Positions 25,691 to 35,371 of a stretch of DNA of 64,000 nucleotides are shown here, piece after piece; within the stretch, counting starts at the first letter, position 1; every line of letters begins with the position of its first letter. The stretch comes from Haloarcula hispanica ATCC 33960. GTDB lineage: Archaea; Halobacteriota; Halobacteria; Halobacteriales; Haloarculaceae. Location: assembly GCF_000223905.1 (NCBI RefSeq), contig NC_015944.1, positions 341,817-405,816 of the forward strand, read 5' to 3'. The notes beneath the pieces were generated by a model that saw only the letters and a list, made by a program, of their open reading frames with translations, was not told the DNA's origin and did not search any database. The translations under genes and the position numbers were made by a program.

Positions 25691-25864
25691 TTACTCGCCG
25701 AACCCCTGTTCACCATACCCATCTTCGCCGTACCCACGATACAATATCTCCCGCTTCAAAAGCACTGCAACTCCGAACGAGAGTCCAGTCGCAACAAGGG
25801 ATAGAATGGTCCGTCGGGTCGCCTGCTCCGACTCCACGGTCCTAGTCTCTTCATCTGAAGACAT
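25691..25864 (-). CDS. Small membrane protein with Gly-Tyr-Gly tail (57 aa)
   Basis: A 57-residue frame not long enough for usual cut-offs. An acidic start (MSSDEETRTVESEQATRR) leads into one membrane helix (TILSLVATGLSFGVAVLL) and then a tail of aromatic-glycine repeats: RGYGEDGYGEQGFGE. The C-terminal repeat resembles the end of the triple-CBM6 lipoprotein in this same cluster (GYGMGGYGG). Codon use is GC-biased, and Arg-Arg before the helix fits an N-in or Tat-like orientation. Function unknown. Confidence 0.6.
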   Translation of the reverse strand: MSSDEETRTVESEQATRRTILSLVATGLSFGVAVLLKREILYRGYGEDGYGEQGFGE

Positions 25865-26389
25865 CAGTACGGTGAGATAGTCCCCCTCGCGACCGTAGCT
25901 ACGCTTTGTCGGCGACGAATGTGGTCCATCGTTATCAAGAATCCAACGACGGAGACCGTTTTAGTAAACAGGCCATACCGGCAGCCATGCTGCAGCGTAT
26001 CCTATCATTGATCACATATGATTTGGACAGGGACCCGGCTACTATACAAATAGGGGCATCCCGGGATTAAACGCCAACTGGTTTAGCTGGCTTCATATAT
26101 TCGATCAAGAAGCGACCGTGGTCAGTTCACGAGTGAACAAATGCTTAGCTGGTGGTCTGATTGTCCTGGTTGGAATCCGCCAAGATCGCAGTAGTTAAGA
26201 GTCATATAAGACACTGTGCGTGTTCTAAAACTACACGAGATGGCTGCGTACACCCTCTCTGATAGAAGGAGCCCAGAGTTTCAGATATATTGTCACGGTA
26301 GCATTGGTAGACCAGCCAGTCAGTGTGGACTGTCTGAGTGAATCGGTACGAGGTTACTACTATTGAGGCTACTATCCCACCTTCCATCG
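25865..26389 (+). other. Intergenic region without a gene
   Basis: About 520 bp between the divergent small membrane gene and the oxidoreductase. I see no credible coding frame. It should contain both promoters. Confidence 0.4.
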
Positions 26390-27526
26390 ATGACTTACAC
26401 TGTCGCAGTCATTGGGACTGGTGCAGATCCGGACGACCCGGATACCGACGGGTTCGCAATGGCATATAGGCACGCAGGCGCGTACAGGCGGTTAGACTCG
26501 TGTGAACTTACCGCCTGTGCCGACGTCGTCCCTGAGAATGCGAGAAATTTCGGAGAACAATGGAACCTCCCGGACGGAAACGTCTACACGGACACTGAGA
26601 AGATGCTCACTGCTGTCGAGCCCGACATTGTCAGTGTCTGCGTTCCGCCCCATATCCACGCACCTGTCGTGATGACGTGTGCTGAGAGTGGGGTAATGGA
26701 CGCGATCCACTGTGAAAAGCCGATGGCAACGAGATGGGAGGACTGTCAGAAAATGGCATCGGCCTGTAAGCGGGCCGGAATCCAGCTTACGTTCAACCAC
26801 CAACGACGGTTCGGAAAGCCGTTCCGGAAAGCCAAGTCGCTACTTGAAAACGGAAAAATAGGCTCGTTAGAGCGAATCGAACTCGGTGGAAAAAATCTAT
26901 TTGATTACGGGTCGCACCTGTTTGACCTCTGTGGGTACTTCACTGACCAAGCGATGTCGAAATGGGTGATGGCTGGGATCGAATACAGCGAGGAAAACGT
27001 ACAGTTTGGGGCCCACAACGAGAATCAGGCCATCGCGCAATGGCGGTATACGAACGGTGTCAACGGGCTCGCATCGACAGGGGACGGTGGCATTGTCGAC
27101 TGTCATATGCGGCTGCTGGGCTCAGACGGAATGATAGAAATAGGTGGTGAGGTTCCGCTACGGGTCCGGACCGGGAAAAACTGGACAACGGTCGACACTG
27201 GGGGAGAGGACGTACACGGTCCCAACGAAACAATATTCGACGCTGCAAAACAGAAGATCAGCGCTCGTATACCGGGAGCCACTGTAGAAAACGCGAGACC
27301 TGAAACCTATATTGACCGTGCCATAGCGGACACCGTCGACGCACTGGACACGGGTCGTGAACCTGAACTTTCAGCTGACAACGCTCTGCAGGCAACGGAA
27401 CTTATATTCGGGTGCTGGGAGTCCGCTCGGCGGTGCGGGCGAGTCGATTTCCCACTAGAAATCGACGACAACCCGCTGGAATCGATGGTCGAAAACGGGC
27501 AAGTACTCACTGCTGACAATCGATAA
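26390..27526 (+). CDS. Gfo/Idh/MocA family oxidoreductase
   Basis: A 378-residue NAD(P)-dependent sugar oxidoreductase. It starts with the Rossmann motif MTYTVAVIGTGADPDDPDTD (the GxGxD region has an insertion), then a family hallmark CEKPMATRWEDC near residues 105-116 (the EKP motif), and FNHQRRFGKPFRKAKSL (~140-155). The C-terminal beta-sheet domain follows (MRLLGSDGMIEIGG). In glycan clusters such enzymes oxidise NDP-sugars. It lies 239 bp before the flippase on the same strand. Substrate not determined. Confidence 0.85.
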   Translation: MTYTVAVIGTGADPDDPDTDGFAMAYRHAGAYRRLDSCELTACADVVPENARNFGEQWNLPDGNVYTDTEKMLTAVEPDIVSVCVPPHIHAPVVMTCAESGVMDAIHCEKPMATRWEDCQKMASACKRAGIQLTFNHQRRFGKPFRKAKSLLENGKIGSLERIELGGKNLFDYGSHLFDLCGYFTDQAMSKWVMAGIEYSEENVQFGAHNENQAIAQWRYTNGVNGLASTGDGGIVDCHMRLLGSDGMIEIGGEVPLRVRTGKNWTTVDTGGEDVHGPNETIFDAAKQKISARIPGATVENARPETYIDRAIADTVDALDTGREPELSADNALQATELIFGCWESARRCGRVDFPLEIDDNPLESMVENGQVLTADNR

Positions 27527-27764
27527 ATTCCAGTACACCCCGAACAGTTGCACACTGAGACGGAGTGGCAAGATACGCCCTGATAATGCGGCTGCGTCAC
27601 AGTTACCCCGCCCATAACAAACAGATGGTATCCGAAGTATGTAGCAACGGAGAGTCTATGCAGGCACAGCAATATCGAGTACTGAGTCGGAAGAACACAC
27701 TGGTGTCCGTCAATCGGCCTAGTATTGTGGCTCGTCACACACGCAACAGGGAGTTCGAACGACG

Positions 27765-29270
27765 ATGCTAGATAAACTGAAACGGTTGATAAAGCGGCTG
27801 CTCCCGGCCAGTGATGACGTGATGGAGCAAACCGTAAAGAGTGGCGTGTGGGTCGGTGTGATGAACGTCACAGAACGGGGACTAGAACTGTTGTTGCTGG
27901 TCATCGTTGCCTCACTGTTGTCCCCGCGTGCAGTCGGGTTGATGGGGATAGCGCTGTTGACGCTCTCTTCACTCAAGAAGTTCTCCGAGTTGGGAATCAA
28001 GTCCGCTCTGATACAGGCCGAGGAGGACAACGTCGACGACGAGCTCAACACTGCTTGGACAATCGAGACAGCCAGAGGGACTGTAATTGCCGTTATTCTG
28101 TTCCTCGGGGCCCCGTTTATTGCGTCGTTGTTCAACGAACCTGCAGCGACCGATCTGTTTCGGGTCATCGCCCTCTCACCGTTTATTGTTGGGTTACGAA
28201 ACCCTGCTGTCGTCTATTTCCAGAAGAGTCTAGATTTCCACAAAGAGTTCGTGTATAGGGTCAGCGGCGCGGTGGCATACTTCGTCGTCACCGTAGGCAT
28301 AGCTCTGTATGACCCAACTGTCTATGCACTGGCAATCGGATACATCGCCGGCGACGCCGCCCGGTTCCTCGTCTCGTATCTGGCGGACGGGTACCGTCCG
28401 TGGCCTTCGTTCGATATCGATGTGGCGAAGAAGCGCTACAGTTTCGGAAAGTGGGTTACGGCCAATTCAATCCTGTATTTCCTGTACAGTAGAGGAGACG
28501 ACGCGTTTGTCGGCTGGGCGCTCATGGCAAGTGCACTGGGATTTTACCAGCTCGCCTACCGGCTCTCGAACGCGCCGGCGACCGAAATCACACAGACAAT
28601 CTCCAGTGTGACGTTCTCGGCGTATTCGAAAGTGCAGAACGACGTCGAGAAGCTGCGGTCCGGATACTTCCAGACGCTCAGAATGACCACATTGGCTTCG
28701 TTCCCAGCGGCAATGGGTATCGCGGCAGTCGCACCCGCGTTTGTCGAGGCGTTTTTTACCCCCGAGTGGCAGCCGATGATACCAGTGATGCAGTTGTTGG
28801 CTATCTACGGACTGTTGCGTTCGATGGGTGCGACGATGGGACCGGTCTGGAAAGCAGTCGGGCGACCGGACTATATTGCTAAACTCTCTGCTGTACGTGT
28901 GGCCCTCATTGCTGTATTCATCTATCCGGTCACGATGATGTATGGAATCGAAGGCACTGCAGCTCTCATTACGGGTATTTACATTTTCCCGATGATGCCG
29001 ATTGACACCTATCTTATCGCCCGGACCATCAATGTGTCTCCAGTTCGAGTTTTCAGGGAGGTATCGTATCCCCTGGTGGCGAGTCTTGGGATGGCAGCCG
29101 CAGTGACCTACGTCTATCAGACGGTGACTCTCACTGGGCCGGTGTTGGAGTTTATCCTGTTGGTCCTCGTTGGTATTGGAGTCTATGTGGCCCTGGCCCT
29201 GGCGCTCATGTTTAGTTTCAATTGGGAAGTCAAGCAGAACCTCGAATCAATATTCGATGCGTTGGCGTGA
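27765..29270 (+). CDS. Polysaccharide/oligosaccharide flippase (Wzx/MATE-type)
   Basis: The 501-residue protein has about 12-14 predicted membrane helices. It opens with an amphipathic Lys/Arg-rich segment, then SGVWVGVMNVTERGLELLLL, ALLTLSSLKKFSELGIKSAL and FVIALS-like stretches. The pattern is that of the RfbX/Wzx polysaccharide biosynthesis exporter family, which flips lipid-linked oligosaccharides. It fits the surrounding glycosyltransferases as the exporter for the finished unit. No oligosaccharyltransferase (AglB) lies in the window. Confidence 0.87.
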   Translation: MLDKLKRLIKRLLPASDDVMEQTVKSGVWVGVMNVTERGLELLLLVIVASLLSPRAVGLMGIALLTLSSLKKFSELGIKSALIQAEEDNVDDELNTAWTIETARGTVIAVILFLGAPFIASLFNEPAATDLFRVIALSPFIVGLRNPAVVYFQKSLDFHKEFVYRVSGAVAYFVVTVGIALYDPTVYALAIGYIAGDAARFLVSYLADGYRPWPSFDIDVAKKRYSFGKWVTANSILYFLYSRGDDAFVGWALMASALGFYQLAYRLSNAPATEITQTISSVTFSAYSKVQNDVEKLRSGYFQTLRMTTLASFPAAMGIAAVAPAFVEAFFTPEWQPMIPVMQLLAIYGLLRSMGATMGPVWKAVGRPDYIAKLSAVRVALIAVFIYPVTMMYGIEGTAALITGIYIFPMMPIDTYLIARTINVSPVRVFREVSYPLVASLGMAAAVTYVYQTVTLTGPVLEFILLVLVGIGVYVALALALMFSFNWEVKQNLESIFDALA

Positions 29271-29328
29271 TCAAAATGAGACAGACAATCCAAATCAATC
29301 GATCCGGCGAAAAGAGGAGCACAGCGCG

Positions 29329-29829
29329 ATGAAGCGACGAACAGTGCTTGCTGGCGTCGTCCCGTTCTTACAGGTCGGGCGGTGGTTAGATCAGCTGCTG
29401 CTCGTGAATCAAGGTGAGATAGTTCAAAAGCGGTTCGTCGGCATCGCCGAGGGGGAGACGACTGAGATCACCGTCACTGACGATGACGGGACAACTGTTT
29501 CATCCGAACACGAGGGACAGCTTGGGCAGTCACCAGCAGAGATATCACCTGAGGTTGCAACCTCCCTGCGGGAAAGGTACGACTCGATACGGTTCCACGT
29601 CACAGTAAACCACCACAACGACAGTCCCAAAGTGTTCGGTCGGACCGGAACGATAGAATACCGGACATCCAGAACGCTCTACAGCGGGATTGGAGTGGGC
29701 GACCACATTTCGTTTCAGACATCTCTCCTGAACGCTAACAGCATCATTTCGCTGTCGTGCCTAGCAAACGAGAAGGAGTCCCTACAACGCCGGTGTCGAG
29801 TCGGAGTCGAGGACCCGACCGCGGAATGA
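29329..29829 (+). CDS. Putative exported protein of unknown function
   Basis: A 166-residue protein that begins MKRRTVLAGVVPFLQVGRWL, which has paired Arg before a hydrophobic stretch as in a Tat signal. After it lies a soluble domain with many Thr/Glu (EGETTEITVTDDDGTTV) and strands. It ends in a Cys-containing helix (LSCLANEKESLQRRC). I see no catalytic motif. Start at the ATG nearest the RR segment; longer frames overlap the flippase. It follows the flippase by 58 bp, so it is likely transcribed with it. Confidence 0.55.
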   Translation: MKRRTVLAGVVPFLQVGRWLDQLLLVNQGEIVQKRFVGIAEGETTEITVTDDDGTTVSSEHEGQLGQSPAEISPEVATSLRERYDSIRFHVTVNHHNDSPKVFGRTGTIEYRTSRTLYSGIGVGDHISFQTSLLNANSIISLSCLANEKESLQRRCRVGVEDPTAE

Positions 29830-30428
29830 GATAGACCGCTCCAAAGTAGAGCCTCATTCAGAAATATCGCGTAGAGCGTGGGACGCATTTTCCCAGAGAA
29901 TATCGCCTTTGAATACACTGCTGCGTTAGATCCAGCAACAAGGTTTGTTTTCGAGTGAATTCATCGCAATCGAAAATCCCGGATACCCAAGTATTGCACG
30001 AAGTGGTTCACAAAAGTCAATCCGCATCTTATGAGCAGCCCAATAGTACGGCTGCTGAACCGAATATACTCCCAGAGGCTGTAATGGTTCACAGCTAAAG
30101 ACATGAGTGACAGTCATCTTGTACTCATTGCTGAGAATAGCATGTAAATCGGACAGGACTGATAGAGACCACAAAATCACTCGCAAACGGCTTGAACATC
30201 TTGCCACCACAAGAGAATTTGAGCGACGGGGTCGTGATCTCTGAAACGGGACTCGGTGACCTAGGCCGATTGACTTTCAGATCGAGCGGATCTGCTGGTC
30301 ACGAAGTGGAGTGATATCAGATGGTAGTACCTCCGTAACATTACAAAGATACCGTAATTCGACTATACTAAACGAGTATTAGTTTCTCAACTGCCATTTT
30401 CGATTATAATATTTGCTCTAAATGTGGT
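29830..30428 (+). other. Intergenic region without a gene
   Basis: About 600 bp. Open frames on the minus strand are Cys- and Trp-rich and look non-coding. The right 60 bp are AT-rich and should hold the promoter of the CBM6 lipoprotein. Confidence 0.4.
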
Positions 30429-32687
30429 ATGCAAGAAAGTATCGCATGGTCAGCAAGTTATGCAAACAAGACCCAACCGGTAACAACGAATAAAATAGTA
30501 AATAGGGATTACCGGAGTGTGACCAACGAAGAACAGAATCGCTCGCACGACAATGGAGAGGTGTCGCGAGATAAAAGTAGTACGACGGGAACAACCGTCA
30601 TAGACCGCCGCACGTGCATGAAATTAGCAGGTGTTGCCGCTGCGTCTTTGGCAGGATGTGCCGGTAAAGGTGATCCTACCGCAGGAGGATCGGCAGCAAA
30701 ATTCGGATACGGTGGTGAGCCTGCAGTTACGACACAACTCAGCGCAGTCGATGTTTCGAAGGTGGCCGAAGACACCAGTATGGCAAGGTCGGTCAGCAGC
30801 CTCAGCATCGATTCTCCGCTCTCAACAACACTGTCTCCAAGTTCCTCTGATCTCTTTGCGTTCAGGCCCGACAGCGAAAATGTAGCGGTTAAATTCACGC
30901 CGGGTACAGACACAGGTGCTGCTGCGGTCGGACTGTTCAATCCGGACGGTGAATTACTCTCCCAAGCGTACGCGAGTTCAGATGTCCCGGTGTATCTGCC
31001 GGAATCACTCTCAGCCGGAAGTACACACTACCTGCAAGTCATGGACGTCAGTCGAAGCGGTGGCGATTACTCACTCACCATTTCGACGGATAGTACGACG
31101 CAGTCTCAGTCACCGTACGAAGGGACAGTCAGGGCAATTCCCGGACGTATTCAGGCCCAGAACTTCGACATCGGTGGCGAAGGCGAGGCGTACCACGACA
31201 CGTCTAGCGGAAATATCTACGGTTCCGCTAACCGAGATACTGACGTTGATATCCGACCAACAGAGGACAAGTCAGGAAAGTACAATATCGGCTACTTTCA
31301 GGCCGGAGAGTGGCTCGAATACACAACCGATGTCTCGCCGGGGACGTACGATATTAGAGTCCGAGTGGCGTCAGCACTCTCTGATGGGCGACTCGAACTG
31401 TCTCTTGGAGATCGTACCCTCACGACGGTCGCTGTCCCTAATACGGGCGACTGGACCTCGTGGGAGACAGTCACAGTAGAAGACATCGAAATCGAGTCCG
31501 AGCAGCAATCGACGCTTCGCGTCGAAGCACTGGATTCCGGTGTAGAATTCAATTGGCTCGAATTCGATAGAGTCGATGCGCAGAAACCGTACAATGGGAC
31601 TCTAGCGACGATTCCCGGGCGCATTGAGGCACAAAACTACGACACGGGTGGCGAAGGAGTATCGTACTCCGATACGACCGCTGGGAACGAATACGACACC
31701 AGTTACCGTGACACCGATGTCGACATCCGGCAGACCCAAGACGACTCTGGGGAGTACAACATCGGTTACTTCGAAGACGGCGAATGGCTCGAATACTCGG
31801 CTGATGTTTCGCCAGGCCAGTATGATCTAAAAGTCCGTGTCGCCACGACACAGGACGACAGACAGCTCCGGTTCCACTTGGGCGACCGAGAACTTGGAAC
31901 GGTAGACGTGCCGAACACCGGCGGCTGGACGACCTGGGAGACGGCAGTAGCTGAGGACGTGACCATCGATGCCGATGGACAGCAAGTGCTCCGGGTCGAA
32001 GCTATCGGGTCCGGCATCGATTTCAACTGGGCCGAGTTCGAGGTCGCCGGGAATCAGCCGTTCGACGGCGCCCCGACGCTTCCCGGCAGGATACAGTCAC
32101 AAGCATTCGACCTGGGCGGCGAGGGCGTGTCGTATCACGACACTACTGCCGGCAGTGAGTACGATCTCGGTTATCGGGACTCCGACGTTGATATCCGGGA
32201 AACGCAGGACAATTCCGGGAAGTACAACGTTGGGTATTTCGAGGACGGCGAATGGCTCGAATACACCGCGGAGGTGCCGGCCGGAACATACGACATCGAC
32301 GTTCGCGTCGCGACGACACGAGACAACAGGCAACTGCAGTTTAGCCTCGACGGCGAGCAACTCGGGACAGTGGATGTACCGAACACCGGCGGCTGGACGA
32401 CTTGGGAAACGGCAACGCTTCCTGACGTAACGGTCCAGGATGGTGGCGAGCACGTCATTCAGGTGAAAGCAGTTGGCTCCGGCATTGATTTCAACTGGTT
32501 CGAATTCCGCGAAGCGGCCGAGACGGAAACATCGACTGAAACTGAGACGGCGACACAGACATCGACCGAAACGGAGACGCCGACAGAAACCGAGACAGCG
32601 ACCGAAACTGAGATCATGACGGAGTCAAGCACTGACAACTTCGGCAGCGACGGCTACGGAATGGGTGGGTACGGGGGTACCCAGTAA
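30429..32687 (+). CDS. Tat lipoprotein with three CBM6-like domains
   Basis: The 752-residue protein has a Tat-lipoprotein signal (DRRTCMKLAG, then AASLAGC with Cys77 as the probable lipid site) after a long polar n-region. A PPC-like region (~130-225) precedes three ~150-residue carbohydrate-binding repeats at ~229-380, 387-537 and 543-694. All three share PGRI(Q/E), DVDIR(P/Q/E)T, YNIGYF, GEWLEYT and (E/D)FNW motifs. A Thr/Glu linker of TETET repeats (~697-733) follows and the tail is SDGYGMGGYGGTQ. It binds glycans at the cell surface and is anchored by lipid. The repeats are so alike that recent duplication is probable. The start may be an internal GTG at 30519. Confidence 0.82.
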   Translation: MQESIAWSASYANKTQPVTTNKIVNRDYRSVTNEEQNRSHDNGEVSRDKSSTTGTTVIDRRTCMKLAGVAAASLAGCAGKGDPTAGGSAAKFGYGGEPAVTTQLSAVDVSKVAEDTSMARSVSSLSIDSPLSTTLSPSSSDLFAFRPDSENVAVKFTPGTDTGAAAVGLFNPDGELLSQAYASSDVPVYLPESLSAGSTHYLQVMDVSRSGGDYSLTISTDSTTQSQSPYEGTVRAIPGRIQAQNFDIGGEGEAYHDTSSGNIYGSANRDTDVDIRPTEDKSGKYNIGYFQAGEWLEYTTDVSPGTYDIRVRVASALSDGRLELSLGDRTLTTVAVPNTGDWTSWETVTVEDIEIESEQQSTLRVEALDSGVEFNWLEFDRVDAQKPYNGTLATIPGRIEAQNYDTGGEGVSYSDTTAGNEYDTSYRDTDVDIRQTQDDSGEYNIGYFEDGEWLEYSADVSPGQYDLKVRVATTQDDRQLRFHLGDRELGTVDVPNTGGWTTWETAVAEDVTIDADGQQVLRVEAIGSGIDFNWAEFEVAGNQPFDGAPTLPGRIQSQAFDLGGEGVSYHDTTAGSEYDLGYRDSDVDIRETQDNSGKYNVGYFEDGEWLEYTAEVPAGTYDIDVRVATTRDNRQLQFSLDGEQLGTVDVPNTGGWTTWETATLPDVTVQDGGEHVIQVKAVGSGIDFNWFEFREAAETETSTETETATQTSTETETPTETETATETEIMTESSTDNFGSDGYGMGGYGGTQ

Positions 32688-32699
32688 TACAACAGAACA

Positions 32700-33959
32700 A
32701 TGGCAGAACGATACAACACACCCGCGGAGGGCACGCTCGATTGGCACGTACCACTTAACGAAAACTTCGAAAAGCTCGACAGCCACGTCGAGCTCCGGGA
32801 CGCTGAGTCCAACATCAGCCAGTACGAACCGAAGACAGGGTCGAAGTTCCTAGCGACCGATACCGGCACGGTATACATTGGCGACGGCAGCAACTGGAAC
32901 CGCGTCGGGAGCCTCAGTGCGTCCGACGACTCAGTTTCCGAGGCCGACGACGGTTCGCTCATCGCACCGCCGGGCGAAGTACAGTCCGTGATCGATCAAG
33001 CGTCCAAGTCACACACATGGGCACAGGGACCGAGCCGAACTGTAAAGCTCGTCTCCGGGGAGAACTACTTCCCGTCGGATACTATCAAACTGAAACGGAA
33101 CATCCGACTCGAATGTAACGGCGCTCGGATCATTCCGGAAGGTGACTTCAACGTCATCGAGATGTACCGCGGGACGCAGCTCATCGACCCGTTCATTGAC
33201 ACCCGATCGGTCAATTGGAATTCGACGCAGGTCGTCGTCGGCGCACCGGACGCAGACAAAATCGAACTGGCGAACCGCGCAACCGTCGAAAATGCCTATC
33301 TCTGGGGAACCCCCGGAGAGGGCATCGGACTCCAGTTCTTGGGCGGCTCGAAACCCTGCTCGATGCAGGTCGCCAGCGGAACAATACACGGATTCGATAT
33401 CGCGATCGACCTCTATGCCAGCGGTGACGATTACAGCGGACAGGGCGACTGGTCGAACGGGAACCAATTCTACGGCTCACTGGAAGCCTTCCGTGTTGGC
33501 GTCAACCAGCGCTCTGAGGGCGCCGAAGTCTCCGGGAACGTCTTCAAGTTGATGGTCCAGCCTGACAACGACGTGAGCGAATGGCTCTGGTACATGGAGG
33601 ACGACCCCCGATCCGAAAGCGACCGAGACGACAATATGTACCGGAAGTCTGGGAACACCATGATGGTGTATCCGTGGGACAACAACAATTATATGGACAA
33701 TAATCCCTTCGCTGAGAGTAGCGACCGTAAGCCGCCGGTGTGGTATATCGGCGAGGGAATAAACTACGGTAATTCACTCGTTGACCAGTCCGGAAAGCTC
33801 GGAAACCAGTATATCGTTAACAATTCGGATTACCCAGATCGGAACGGGATTTTCACCTATCATGGTGGCGAAGTCACCGGCACCAGGCAGTTCTCACACC
33901 CGCCTGCGTACCAGCGGAATAGCGAAAGTCGTATGTGGCACGAAGACTCAAAGAACTAA
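32700..33959 (+). CDS. Beta-helix surface protein A (pectate-lyase-like fold)
   Basis: A 419-residue protein. The N-terminal ~70 residues form a small domain (LDWHVPLNENFEKLDSHVEL, ATDTGTVYIGDGSNWN) like the heads of beta-helix and tail-spike proteins. The rest consists of repeated short strands ending in Asn/Gly turns typical of a right-handed beta-helix (RLECNGARIIPEGDF, SMQVASGTIHGFD, EVSGNVF). It starts 12 bp after the CBM6 lipoprotein, so it is co-transcribed. It is ~50% similar to the convergent gene at 34003. No signal peptide is visible. It may bind or modify glycan. Confidence 0.75.
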   Translation: MAERYNTPAEGTLDWHVPLNENFEKLDSHVELRDAESNISQYEPKTGSKFLATDTGTVYIGDGSNWNRVGSLSASDDSVSEADDGSLIAPPGEVQSVIDQASKSHTWAQGPSRTVKLVSGENYFPSDTIKLKRNIRLECNGARIIPEGDFNVIEMYRGTQLIDPFIDTRSVNWNSTQVVVGAPDADKIELANRATVENAYLWGTPGEGIGLQFLGGSKPCSMQVASGTIHGFDIAIDLYASGDDYSGQGDWSNGNQFYGSLEAFRVGVNQRSEGAEVSGNVFKLMVQPDNDVSEWLWYMEDDPRSESDRDDNMYRKSGNTMMVYPWDNNNYMDNNPFAESSDRKPPVWYIGEGINYGNSLVDQSGKLGNQYIVNNSDYPDRNGIFTYHGGEVTGTRQFSHPPAYQRNSESRMWHEDSKN

Positions 33960-34002
33960 GGTCTGAGCGGTCCTTAGGCGATAATAGCGTGGGAGTAACT
34001 AT

Positions 34003-35301
34003 CTACTCCGCATTGCGCGACTGCGGGTGCCAATGTCGGCTATCGTTTCGCTGATATGCCGGATTTGTCTCAAACTCTGTTGTACCAACGACGAAGCCAC
34101 CGTGTGCAGTGAAGATGCCGTTTCGGTCGGGCGTATCTGAATCGTTGAGTACGTACTGGTTTCCTCGTACTCCGCTCAGATCCACGAGTGAATTTCCGTA
34201 CCGACGACCACGTCCGATAAACCAGAATGGCGCATCTCGATCACTCTCTGAATAATATGAGTTGTTCTGCTTGAATGACGATACGTCCCACGGATAAGCC
34301 ATTACCGTATTGCCTTTCATCACGAATTTGTTATCACCGCGAGACTCTCGGGGGTCGTCTTTCATTTTCCAGAGCCATTCACTTACTTCTGGGTCAGGCT
34401 GAGTCTGTACGCGGACGGTATTCCCGCTCACCTCCGCACCGTCCGACCGCATACTAATCCCGATCCGGAAGTCCTGTATCCGCCCCCAGAACTGATTTCC
34501 GTTCGACCAGTCGCCTTGCGGATCGCGGTTCTCCCCGGCAGCGTAGAAATCTACTGCTCGATCAAACCCGTCGAGGGTCCCATTGGCGACCTGCATCGAG
34601 CAGGGTTTCGAGCCGCCACGGAACTGAATGCCGATACCCTTGCCTGTGTCTCCGAGGAGATACGCGTCCTTTACCCAGGCGCGGTTGGCCGTATCTAACT
34701 TCTGTGCGTCTTCGGGACCAATAACAATCTGTGTCGAACTCCAGTTTTTGCCGCGAGTATCGACAAACGGGTCAAGCAGAACGGTATCACGGACGAGTTC
34801 GAAAACATCAAAATCGCCAGTCGGGACGACTCTAGCCCCATTACACTCCAGTCTAACACCTCTCTTGAGCCGGACAGTCTCGGATACTTCGTACGTCTCA
34901 CCGGAGACCATCTTGACTGTCTGTGCAGGAGCCTGTCCGAACTCAGATCCAGTAGATGCGGTATCGATAACGTCCTGTAGTTGTCCTGGTTGGGCGATGA
35001 ACGTTCCGTCACTCATTACCGTGGCTCTCTCACTGGTCTCACCAAGCGAGACGGAACGTGCGCGGCCTGCCGTGCTTCCGAACTCCAGCCACTCTTCTCC
35101 GTTTCCCATAAAGATACGTCGCGAATCTGTCGCGAGGAACTTGGCCCCCTCTTTTGGTTGATACTGATCCAGATTTTCGGCAGCATCCTTGATCTCGACC
35201 TCAGTATCGATACGAGAGAAATTCTCGTTCAACGGGATATGCCAATCCTGTGTTCCGCGATCCGGACGCTGGTAGCTATGATTCGGCGTCTCTTCAGCCA
35301 T
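34003..35301 (-). CDS. Beta-helix surface protein B, paralogue of the convergent gene
   Basis: A 432-residue protein that aligns end to end with the 32700-33959 gene: QDWHIPLNENFSRIDTEVEI, KFLATDSRRIFMGNGEEW, RLECNGARVVPTGDFDVF, GGSKPCSMQVANGTLDGFD, AEVSGNTVRV and PDRNGIFTAHGG. It differs in a ~20-residue insertion near residue 75. The start aligned with the paralogue is ATG 35301; an earlier ATG at 35319 is possible. The pair is convergent and separated by 43 bp, an inverted duplication that could recombine. No signal peptide. Confidence 0.75.
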   Translation of the reverse strand: MAEETPNHSYQRPDRGTQDWHIPLNENFSRIDTEVEIKDAAENLDQYQPKEGAKFLATDSRRIFMGNGEEWLEFGSTAGRARSVSLGETSERATVMSDGTFIAQPGQLQDVIDTASTGSEFGQAPAQTVKMVSGETYEVSETVRLKRGVRLECNGARVVPTGDFDVFELVRDTVLLDPFVDTRGKNWSSTQIVIGPEDAQKLDTANRAWVKDAYLLGDTGKGIGIQFRGGSKPCSMQVANGTLDGFDRAVDFYAAGENRDPQGDWSNGNQFWGRIQDFRIGISMRSDGAEVSGNTVRVQTQPDPEVSEWLWKMKDDPRESRGDNKFVMKGNTVMAYPWDVSSFKQNNSYYSESDRDAPFWFIGRGRRYGNSLVDLSGVRGNQYVLNDSDTPDRNGIFTAHGGFVVGTTEFETNPAYQRNDSRHWHPQSRNAE

Positions 35302-35371
35302 ATCTGTCAATTTACACAAACCAAGTAAAATATACTGTTGTTACTCTCTCGGTAAGCTTGCGGGGGAGCCG

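Noticed and set aside
29926..30210. 94-codon minus-strand frame in the 600-bp gap
   Set aside because: Cys/Trp/Ser-rich, no recognisable fold; more likely non-coding DNA.
32700..35301. Beta-helix pair considered as part of a prophage
   Set aside because: No capsid, terminase, portal, integrase or tail genes nearby; neighbours are glycan genes.
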